Assembly (NCBI GenBank): GCA_029785685.1
Contig: JAFLZE010000065.1
Coordinates: 1-5,855, forward strand
DNA from: Nitrososphaerota archaeon
Lineage (GTDB): Archaea; Thermoproteota; Nitrososphaeria; Nitrososphaerales; UBA183
Reading direction: 5' to 3'
DNA length: 5,855 nucleotides
A program made the translations under genes and the position numbers. The notes under the pieces are model-generated. The model made no database searches. It was not told the origin of the DNA and saw nothing but the letters and a program-made list of their open reading frames with translations. The first letter of the stretch is position 1, and every line of letters starts with the position of its first letter. This document shows positions 1-4,519 of the stretch, piece by piece.

Positions 1-77
1 AATCGCAGCTCCCGCCACCGCAGTCTGCGTGCGGCTCATAGTAGCTGTAGTTCCCCACCGGGCTAGCCACGAAGGAG
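1..77. repeat. 77-bp exact direct repeat, copy 1 (at window edge)
   Basis: Bases 1-77 match bases 700-776 exactly and in the same orientation, an offset of 699. The match ends at base 77/776, after which the two copies read ggcgac and acggtc. Its left end cannot be judged because the window begins there. Copy 2 encodes residues 123-147 of the upstream cupredoxin-like gene. Copy 1 is read one base out of that frame by the downstream gene, giving its last four codons and its stop. The match could mark a 699-bp tandem duplication, a strain variant, or a de Bruijn assembly loop, since 77 is a common final k-mer size. Confidence 0.95.
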
Positions 78-449
78 GGCGACGGGCGTGACGAAGCTGA
101 AGTTTCCGAGCTGGTTCGCCGTGAAGCTCATCCTTTGGGTCGTCCCCGCGAATATGGACACGTTGATTCCGAACTGCAGAAGCGTGAACACCCTGTTCTC
201 GTCGTCAAGGTTCAGGATTGCGAGTGAGACGCTCTGCCCCAGGGGCACGTATACGTGGTCAGGGTAGAAGTGGTCGATCTGCAGCACCGGGTTGTCCTCA
301 AAGATCGTAACGTCTATTTCCTTTCCTCCCCCGGTGTTCGAGCCCAGCCCGACCTCGTACTCGAGCGCCCCCACGGCTGCGACGACAAGCACGACGACCA
401 GGATCCAAGCCATCCGGCTCAGCGCGGGCCTGGCCTCTCTAAACAGCAC
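63..449 (-). CDS. Truncated membrane-anchored cupredoxin-like protein (cup1)
   Basis: The 128-residue protein starts with GTG at 449; an internal ATG at 413 (Met13) is the alternative. GTG is preferred because a TATA-like box is centred about 26 bases upstream, fitting a leaderless mRNA. Residues 14-29 form one hydrophobic helix (AWILVVVLVVAAVGAL) that would anchor the protein with its domain outside. The rest has the beta-rich pattern of a cupredoxin: a strand with VPLGQSVSLAILN, then GNFSFVTPV near the end. The usual first ligand His is absent: the paralogue's N-F-T-H is replaced here by N-R-V-F. The C-terminal Cys/His/Met loop is also missing. Residues 125-128 and the stop come from the 77-bp repeat read out of frame, so the true C-terminus is probably lost. 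It lies 209 bases downstream of its paralogue on the same strand. Copper binding is doubtful. The fold call is moderate and the truncation is well supported. Confidence 0.7.
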   Translation of the reverse strand: MLFREARPALSRMAWILVVVLVVAAVGALEYEVGLGSNTGGGKEIDVTIFEDNPVLQIDHFYPDHVYVPLGQSVSLAILNLDDENRVFTLLQFGINVSIFAGTTQRMSFTANQLGNFSFVTPVALLRG

Positions 450-658
450 GACCCGAAGCCGGGTTTCGGCCGATTTATCCTCTTCGGTTCAGGCGCCCGA
501 GCTCAGCCCCGCGCTGAGGGGCCCCGCCAGAACCCGTTCGCGAGGTCCGTCGAACGAGCCCCCTCGACCTCGAAGAGGGGTCTGGCCTAGCCGAGGAGGA
601 CGTCGCGGCTCTTTCCAACCCGGATGCAGGCCGCTCGCTTCGCCAAGGCGTGCCTGTC
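450..658. other. Spacer between the two minus-strand cupredoxin-like genes
   Basis: This 209-base spacer follows the stop of cup2 and precedes cup1. Besides the cup1 promoter it holds one 7-bp inverted repeat (CGAGGTC at 541-547, GACCTCG at 566-572). Open frames crossing it have arginine/proline/serine-rich composition and no recognisable motif. No RNA gene or T-rich terminator is visible. Confidence 0.5.
472..479 (-). promoter_or_regulatory. TATA-like box for cup1
   Basis: On the minus strand this reads GATAAATC, preceded by a purine-rich AAGAG that could act as a BRE. Its centre is about 26 bases from the GTG at 449, the spacing expected if transcription starts at the start codon. A short inverted repeat (CCGAA at 453-457, TTCGG at 465-469) lies between the box and the start and could be a protein-binding site. 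Confidence 0.5.
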
Positions 659-1141
659 TCAGGGGACCACGAGGAACCATCCCACCAAGTACTGGTTGGA
701 ATCGCAGCTCCCGCCACCGCAGTCTGCGTGCGGCTCATAGTAGCTGTAGTTCCCCACCGGGCTAGCCACGAAGGAGACGGTCGTATTCGATCCCGGCTTC
801 ATCGCTCCGGTGTCCACGTTGAAATGCGGGACGGCGAGGCCGTGCGTGAAGTTGTCCTCATTCCGTACGAAGAGGGTCACGTGAGCCCCCACGGAGACGT
901 TGAAGTTGGGCGGGTAGTAGGCCGCGGGGGTGCTGCTTGCTGGGTCGGTAGCGTTGTAGATCGCCCCGCCTATCTCTATCAGGATGCGCTCTTGGAAGTA
1001 TGGTGGGCTGCTCGGGGTAGAGTAGAACGCGAAGTAATAGACGCCCCCCACAGCCGCTACTAGGACCACTAGGCCGATGGCCACGGCGACGGTCTGGATT
1101 GCCGGTCTTCTTCCCTCGGTCAGGCAGTTCAAGCTCGCCAA
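659..1141 (-). CDS. Membrane-anchored cupredoxin / COX2-like domain protein (cup2)
   Basis: Starting from TTG at 1141 the protein has 160 residues. A longer form from TTG 1168 would add nine residues, but the best TATA-like box (1168-1175) overlaps that codon and would place the transcript start near 1145, so 1141 is preferred. Residues 14-33 form a hydrophobic anchor; the rest is predicted extracytoplasmic, with five N-X-S/T sequons. The domain resembles the C-terminal part of oxidase subunit II: N-x-D-x-x-x-H-x-L-x-V-P (His100), a turn with K-P-G (115-117), then VGNYSYYEPH (129-138) and Cys141-x4-Cys146. In a true CuA site the second Cys is followed by H and M ligands (C-x3-C-x3-H-x2-M). 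Here the corresponding places read Gln150 and Val153, while His106 and His138 are extra. It may bind copper in a variant site, or the cysteines may form a disulphide. It lies upstream of the truncated paralogue. Confidence 0.75.
   Translation of the reverse strand: MASLNCLTEGRRPAIQTVAVAIGLVVLVAAVGGVYYFAFYSTPSSPPYFQERILIEIGGAIYNATDPASSTPAAYYPPNFNVSVGAHVTLFVRNEDNFTHGLAVPHFNVDTGAMKPGSNTTVSFVASPVGNYSYYEPHADCGGGSCDSNQYLVGWFLVVP
700..776. repeat. 77-bp exact direct repeat, copy 2 (inside cupredoxin-like gene)
   Basis: This is the second copy of the sequence at 1-77. Here it is in the coding frame and spans the end of the beta domain and the Cys-x4-Cys segment (residues 123-147) of the gene at 659-1141. 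That makes this copy the likely original. Identity is complete at nucleotide level while the flanks are unrelated. This argues for recent duplication or assembly rather than old paralogy between the two neighbouring genes. Confidence 0.95.
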
Positions 1142-1167
1142 TGTCTTTTGGATAGGAGGCGATATCA

Positions 1168-1175
1168 ACTATATG
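1168..1175 (-). promoter_or_regulatory. TATA-like box for cup2
   Basis: The minus strand reads CATATAGT. Counting about 26-27 bases downstream gives a transcript start at 1144-1145, three or four bases before TTG 1141. This supports TTG 1141 as the start and a near-leaderless mRNA. No Shine-Dalgarno-like purine run precedes either candidate TTG. Confidence 0.4.
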
Positions 1176-1299
1176 AGTGCTTTTGATTGCAACCGCCCGG
1201 CGGTAGCCCGACCGTGCACGGCGGGAGAGGCCCGTCCTCCCCCCGGTCGGGGGCGGCAGGAGCGGCCCGCTGGCCTCGGTACGGCCATGCGTTGTTTTG

Positions 1300-1318
1300 A
1301 AATCACGCGATTTATGTA
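1300..1318 (+). promoter_or_regulatory. TATA-like box with overlapping inverted repeat, membrane-protein gene
   Basis: TTTATGTA at 1311-1318 matches an archaeal TATA box. It would start transcription near 1341, leaving a leader of about 50 bases before TTG 1392. An exact 5-bp inverted repeat, AAATC-ACGC-GATTT (1300-1313), overlaps the BRE/TATA edge. A protein bound there would compete with the basal factors, so it could be an operator. The repeat is short enough to be chance. Confidence 0.4.
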
Positions 1319-1391
1319 GGAGGACGTGCATCGGAGAGACGTTGACGCGCGTCTCTGGAGGGCGGGCGTGGCTGGGTAGCGAGATCTGGTC

Positions 1392-1826
1392 TTGGGCCTT
1401 CCGATAATCTGGATCAGCCCCACGTTCGGTTACCAGATAGTCCCTGACGATATCACAAACGCGATCAGCGTCATCGTGGTCGGGATCGCTGCGTACTACG
1501 CGATCAAGATCGTGCGGCTCTCCGACCAATTCGAGTTCGTGGCGCTGAAGGGAGGAAGGGCGCCGTACTACATAGTTGTAGGGGTGCTCTTCCTCGGCCT
1601 CGACAGGGTGTTCGACCTGGTGACCAACTGGATGGTCGCTATGGGCGCGAACTACCAGGTAGTGACGACCCTCAACGACCCTCCAGCGGCACTTTCTGGG
1701 GCGTTCATCGCTCTGGGCCTTCGCGAGATGTACGTTGTCTACATCAGGAACTCGAAGAAGAACGCGGCAATCGCACATACCGAGGTCTGGGAGACCGAGC
1801 GCGCCGAACCCCCCCTCGCGAGCTGA
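1392..1826 (+). CDS. Small three-helix membrane protein, function unknown
   Basis: The protein has 144 residues from TTG 1392, the only usual start codon between the in-frame TAG at 1377-1379 and the conserved-looking hydrophobic part. Three membrane segments are visible: about 23-42 (ends YYAIKIVR), 59-80 (YYIVVGVLFLGLDRVFDLV) and 97-118 (AALSGAFIALGLREMYVVYI). A charged tail follows (RNSKKN, then acidic). Asp71, Arg72 and Asp75 lie inside or at the edge of helix 2, which is unusual for a simple anchor and hints at a functional polar site. The family is not recognised. No Shine-Dalgarno sequence precedes TTG 1392 and the promoter lies about 75 bases upstream, so the N-terminus is uncertain; a frameshift near 1392-1404 could hide a longer one. 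It converges with the next gene across a 27-base gap. Confidence 0.7.
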   Translation: MGLPIIWISPTFGYQIVPDDITNAISVIVVGIAAYYAIKIVRLSDQFEFVALKGGRAPYYIVVGVLFLGLDRVFDLVTNWMVAMGANYQVVTTLNDPPAALSGAFIALGLREMYVVYIRNSKKNAAIAHTEVWETERAEPPLAS

Positions 1827-1853
1827 AGGGCAGCCGCCTCGCCCCGGTACACG

Positions 1854-2480
1854 TCAACGTGGGCTCTCGACCCTCTTGAAGGACGCCGTGAAGAAGCCTG
1901 GCTGCATTCCAGACTTCACGGCCACACACCCGTACTGATTGACCATCACCTCGAGTGTCTTGAAGACTGCCCGAGTGGTGTCGAGGGGCGTCTCGGGGAC
2001 CAGCGCCAGCCTGATGGTGAAGATGCCTTGGCTTTCGTCCACCTCGTCGACCCTGAACTCCGTGCAGTCCCAGATGAAGTCCTCAACGAACCTCCGGATG
2101 GAGCGGAGCAGCTCTTTGATCCCTGATGCGCCGTTCCTCTCGAGGAGGACGCTCGCCTGCCACTGGGCCGTGTCGGCGACCATCTTCGTCCACTTCCGCC
2201 TCGAGGCCTTCATTGCCAGGGCGCTAGCGAAATACCACATGTCCTGGTTGACAATCATCATCCTGGACCGTTTCGCACCGTCCACAAGCCTCTTGGCGGC
2301 GATGGCGTCGTCGAGGCTGAAACCTAGGGAATTGGCCTCCAGAGCCTGTGCGCCCATCTCGTTGATGAGGCTGTAGAGGGTCTTCCCCTCCAGGTTCGCG
2401 AGCCTGTTCAGTTCTTGGGCGATCCCTTCGCCCATGTTGACCGTCTTCCGCTTTCCTGTCCTCGGGTCGGAAGGAGTCAA
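1854..2480 (-). CDS. RHH-like N-terminal domain protein with unknown C-terminal domain
   Basis: The 208-residue soluble protein starts at TTG 2480, with a TATA-like box centred about 28 bases upstream, fitting leaderless translation. Residues 10-49 have the order of a ribbon-helix-helix domain: a basic strand (KRKTVNM), helix A (GIAQELNRLANLEG) and helix B (TLYSLINEMGAQALEA). Such domains dimerise and put the strand in the DNA major groove. Residues 55-135 look helical and basic (AAKRLVDGAKRSR, KASRRKWTK). The end (about 145-205) alternates strands and a helix (IFTIRLALVP, TTRAVFKTLEVMVNQYGC), like a small alpha/beta sensor or dimer domain that I cannot name. Most RHH regulators are far shorter, so this is an extended form. 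It is divergent from the third cupredoxin-like gene, with a 55-bp inverted repeat between the two promoters, so it may regulate itself and that neighbour. This is inference from position only. Confidence 0.75.
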   Translation of the reverse strand: MTPSDPRTGKRKTVNMGEGIAQELNRLANLEGKTLYSLINEMGAQALEANSLGFSLDDAIAAKRLVDGAKRSRMMIVNQDMWYFASALAMKASRRKWTKMVADTAQWQASVLLERNGASGIKELLRSIRRFVEDFIWDCTEFRVDEVDESQGIFTIRLALVPETPLDTTRAVFKTLEVMVNQYGCVAVKSGMQPGFFTASFKRVESPR

Positions 2481-2504
2481 ACCCCTTCAACGATAGGCGG
2501 TCGA

Positions 2505-2512
2505 TTACATAA
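2505..2512 (-). promoter_or_regulatory. TATA-like box for the RHH-like gene
   Basis: The minus strand reads TTATGTAA, centred about 28 bases from TTG 2480. This supports a leaderless mRNA starting at or just before that codon and was used to choose the start. Confidence 0.5.
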
Positions 2513-2526
2513 GGTTGCGCATCGCC

Positions 2527-2581
2527 GCTCGACGGAGCTGTAGCTGCGGTGGCCCCGCTACCAGCTGTGTGTCCGTCGAGC
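2527..2581. repeat. 55-bp interrupted inverted repeat in divergent promoter region
   Basis: The outer arms are a perfect 10-bp pair: GCTCGACGGA at 2527-2536 and TCCGTCGAGC at 2572-2581. Inside them GCTG (2537-2540) can pair with CAGC (2562-2565) and TAGC (2541-2544) with GCTA (2557-2560), leaving a 12-base loop and a small bulge. It lies between the TATA boxes of the two flanking genes, upstream of both expected transcript starts. It is therefore more likely a DNA-level operator than an mRNA leader structure. A short hairpin RNA made from an unseen promoter is the alternative. Confidence 0.7.
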
Positions 2582-2624
2582 AACAAGGCCGCAAGAGATG
2601 GTGCCCTCAAGCGCACCCAAACAC

Positions 2625-2660
2625 TATAAATCCACCACGCTCTCGCTTTGGAGCTAGGTG
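2625..2660 (+). promoter_or_regulatory. TATA box and Shine-Dalgarno site for third cupredoxin-like gene
   Basis: CTATAAAT places a TATA box at about 2625-2631, so transcription should start near 2652-2655. AGGTG at 2656-2660 then lies eight bases before ATG 2669 and matches the anti-Shine-Dalgarno core. This fixes ATG 2669 as the start. The in-frame TTG at 2648 would lie at or before the transcript start. It is the one gene with its own promoter here that seems to have a short leader and ribosome-binding site. Confidence 0.6.
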
Positions 2661-2668
2661 CGAGTTGG

Positions 2669-3115
2669 ATGGTCCAAAGATGGATGCTCGGCGCAGCGGT
2701 GGTAGCCGTTATCTTAATCGGGAGCACGGGATACTACATCAACCAGAACGCGGTAACTCCCGCCAACACCGTCGTGATAAACATGAAGGTCACTTCGGGG
2801 ACCCCGCAGAACGGGGCGCCGGACAAGTTTCTGCCGGCGAGCTTCACCGTTACAGAAGGAGAGCACGTCCAGATAGTGTTCCAGAATACCGACGACGGGC
2901 CTCACGAGCTCCAGATCCCAGCGTTGGGGGTAAACACAGGCATAGTCGAAGGGGGACAATCAGTCAGGGTCAACTTCGTGCCGGACAAGGTCGGGACTTT
3001 CGCCTACGACCAGCCCCCGGGAACGTGCTGTTATGGGGGCATCACGTATGCACAGGGCTGCTGCACCGGTGCCCAAGAGACCAACGGCAGCGTGACCGTG
3101 CTGGCACCATCATAG
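2669..3115 (+). CDS. Membrane-anchored cupredoxin / COX2-like domain protein with Cys-rich tail (cup3)
   Basis: From ATG 2669 the protein has 148 residues. Residues 6-24 form a hydrophobic anchor; the domain after it would be outside the membrane. The body matches the oxidase subunit II cupredoxin pattern: LPASFTVTEGEHVQIVFQN (55-73), D-G-P-H79-E-L-Q-I-P-A-L-G-V (76-88), a G-G-Q turn, VNFVPDKVGTFAY (101-113). His79 sits where the first CuA/type-1 His is expected. After it come Cys120-Cys121 and Cys131-Cys132, eleven apart, in place of the normal C-x3-C-x3-H-x2-M loop; there is no His or Met after Cys120. The four cysteines could form two disulphides or a thiolate metal site. Overall layout is shared with the two minus-strand proteins. 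It is transcribed away from the RHH-like gene, and the next gene on this strand has its own promoter 50 bases on. Confidence 0.8.
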   Translation: MVQRWMLGAAVVAVILIGSTGYYINQNAVTPANTVVINMKVTSGTPQNGAPDKFLPASFTVTEGEHVQIVFQNTDDGPHELQIPALGVNTGIVEGGQSVRVNFVPDKVGTFAYDQPPGTCCYGGITYAQGCCTGAQETNGSVTVLAPS

Positions 3116-3133
3116 AACTGAGTCATCGCTCGA

Positions 3134-3141
3134 ATAAATAT
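3134..3141 (+). promoter_or_regulatory. TATA-like box for substrate-binding protein gene
   Basis: ATAAATAT is centred about 27 bases before TTG 3165, again placing the transcript start at the start codon. It lies in the 49-base gap after cup3, so the binding-protein gene is probably transcribed on its own, with possible readthrough from cup3. Confidence 0.55.
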
Positions 3142-3164
3142 CAGTCCCGCCAGGGTCAAGGCCA

Positions 3165-4514
3165 TTGAAGTGCCAGGTCCGCGCCGGGAGGGCTGGCATC
3201 GGGACTAGCGTTATCGCTATTGTCGTTGTGCTCGTTGTCGTCGTGGCGGTGGCCGCCCTTTACTCTGCGTCCACGGCCCAGCCGCCCTCATACTCCTGTC
3301 CGACCACCGGAGGCTTCAACTCCAGCAGTGGGCCCATCAAGATAGGGTACGTCAGCGAGCTGAGCGGCAGCGACGAGATCAACGGCTACGCCGCACTGAT
3401 AGGCACCGAACTGGCTGTCAACCAGACGAACGCCTCGGGCGGCGTCGACGGGAGGGCCATCCAGTTGGTCGTATACAACGACACGACAAACCCATCCCTG
3501 GCTGTGGAGGGCGCCTGCACCCTCCTGCAGCAAGACCACGTACTTGCAATCACGGGCCCTACTGACCAGGCCGAGGCAATCCCTCTACAGACGTTCTCCG
3601 AGGTGAACGGGGTGCCTCTAGTGGTCTCCGCCGTCTCCTCCGCCGCGCTCGCCCCCCCGAACTCCAACTGGACGGTCAGCATACAGCCGGACGCAGTGCA
3701 GTGGGGAGCTGCGCTCGCAAAGTACGTCTCCGAGGTCGTGCCTCACGCAAAGATCGCGATAATGGAGCAGAACGCAGAGCCGCAGATGGAGATGGCCGCG
3801 GGGGTCAGGTGGTTCGCGAACAACTACAGGAACGAGAGTGTGGTCTTCGACCAGCTTTACGCCAACGCGCAGTTCCCCTGGGCCACCGCGGCGGCGGCGG
3901 CTAAGACTTCTGGCGCCAACGCGGTGGTCGTGTCCTGGCGGCTTTCATCGCCAGGGTTCTCCGAATCCAACGTGATACAGGCGCTGCTCTCGATCGGCTT
4001 CAACCAGAGCCAGATTTTCGTGACGTCCGCGAGCAATCAGGTCGGAGAGATCGGGGTGGGAGCCTCTGGGATCAGGGGCGCGACCCTCTTCAACGGTGCC
4101 TTGGCAGCAGGGTATCCGAACGCGAGTGCGTTCGTAAGCCTCCTGCAGCCTTACGTCAACTATGCCCTGAACTCATCCGACTATTGTGGGCTTTGCCCGA
4201 CGGCGATAGGTCCGATCTACTACTACCCCTACCTAGGGATGAAGATGATGATAGGCGCCATGGGAAAGGTCCTGTCGAGCGGCCAGACCCTCGACCGCGT
4301 TAGCTTCATGGCGGCGATGAAACGGTCGAGCATACAGGACGCCTTCGGCAATACGCTCAGCATAGGGCCCTCAGGCTTGGCCCTGGGGACCTTCTACATA
4401 GTAGAGGATGGCCAGCTGAACTCCACGTCCAGTGCCTATCCGCTGACGCTGATCAAAGAAATCAAGTTCGCTCCAGGGAGCATCCCTTCCTACCAGATAT
4501 CCAAGACTTCATGA
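3165..4514 (+). CDS. Membrane-anchored ABC substrate-binding protein, LivK-like (branched-chain amino acid/amide class)
   Basis: The 449-residue protein starts at TTG 3165, chosen for the TATA box about 27 bases upstream. Residues 13-33 are a hydrophobic anchor with no lipobox; a low-complexity Ser/Pro linker follows. The folded part starts at about residue 57 with IKIGYVSELSGSDEINGYAA, the opening strand and helix of type I periplasmic-binding proteins. NASGGVDGRAIQLVVYNDT, about 35 residues later, is the next hallmark. The central AIMEQNAEPQMEMAAGVRWF corresponds to the start of the second lobe. It should bind an amino acid, amide or similar small ligand outside the cell and deliver it to a LivHMGF-type transporter. 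Ten N-X-S/T sequons suggest glycosylation. No LivHMGF gene is in the window. The convergent permeases downstream are of the sugar CUT1 class and probably not partners. A GCG run at 3887-3900 encodes an Ala stretch. Ligand is unknown. Confidence 0.85.
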   Translation: MKCQVRAGRAGIGTSVIAIVVVLVVVVAVAALYSASTAQPPSYSCPTTGGFNSSSGPIKIGYVSELSGSDEINGYAALIGTELAVNQTNASGGVDGRAIQLVVYNDTTNPSLAVEGACTLLQQDHVLAITGPTDQAEAIPLQTFSEVNGVPLVVSAVSSAALAPPNSNWTVSIQPDAVQWGAALAKYVSEVVPHAKIAIMEQNAEPQMEMAAGVRWFANNYRNESVVFDQLYANAQFPWATAAAAAKTSGANAVVVSWRLSSPGFSESNVIQALLSIGFNQSQIFVTSASNQVGEIGVGASGIRGATLFNGALAAGYPNASAFVSLLQPYVNYALNSSDYCGLCPTAIGPIYYYPYLGMKMMIGAMGKVLSSGQTLDRVSFMAAMKRSSIQDAFGNTLSIGPSGLALGTFYIVEDGQLNSTSSAYPLTLIKEIKFAPGSIPSYQISKTS

Positions 4515-4519
4515 GCTCA
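4512..4519. other. Palindrome TGAGCTCA holding both convergent stop codons
   Basis: The plus-strand binding-protein gene ends at TGA 4512-4514 and the minus-strand permease gene ends at TGA 4519-4517, so only two bases separate the stops and the whole 8-mer is a perfect palindrome. There is no room for a separate terminator, and the two transcripts must overlap at their 3' ends. Confidence 0.8.

Larger units (their letters stand above)
1142..1391. other. Divergent intergenic region between cup2 and the small membrane protein
   Basis: This 250-base stretch holds the cup2 promoter at its left end and a plus-strand TATA-like box at 1311-1318 on its right. Between them, 1195-1280 is very GC-rich, with C- and G-runs around 1236-1255. 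A 48-codon plus-strand frame (1173-1319) is open but looks like noise. Downstream of the right-hand promoter are two very short open frames, described under findings. Confidence 0.5.

Noticed and set aside
545..553. GTCCGTCGA shared with the right arm of the palindrome at 2571-2579
   Set aside because: A 9-base match between two GC-rich spacers is expected by chance too often, and the left partner arm is missing here.
292..765. Plus-strand frame opposite cup1 and the spacer
   Set aside because: Ser/Pro/Arg-rich product with no motif, antisense to a gene with anchor, promoter and beta-domain pattern.
1173..1319. Possible 48-residue plus-strand gene after AGGAGG at 1154-1159
   Set aside because: The purine run is 13 bases from the ATG, too far for good initiation, and the product is Arg/Pro/Gly-rich with no structure. 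The purine run is the complement of coding or leader sequence of cup2.
858..1778. 306-codon open frame on the minus strand
   Set aside because: It lies opposite the small membrane protein and overlaps cup2 in another frame. Its product is rich in Arg, His, Asp and Pro with no hydrophobic core or motif, typical of a shadow frame in GC-rich DNA.
2527..2585. tRNA-like reading of the 55-bp palindrome
   Set aside because: The outer stem is 10 bp rather than 7, there is no TPsiC (GTTCRA) arm, and no anticodon arm can be laid out. It is a nested hairpin, not a tRNA.
3117..3145. ACTGA...TCAGT pair flanking the binding-protein promoter
   Set aside because: Five-base arms 19 bases apart are common by chance, and nothing else supports an operator.
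2515..3168. 217-codon open frame on the plus strand
   Set aside because: It covers cup3 in another frame, is rich in Arg, Ser and Gly, and has no domain. The cup3 frame has a promoter, ribosome-binding site and cupredoxin motifs.
3887..3900. GCG triplet run in the binding-protein gene
   Set aside because: It simply encodes a short Ala stretch in a helix with GC-rich codon use; too short to treat as an expandable repeat.
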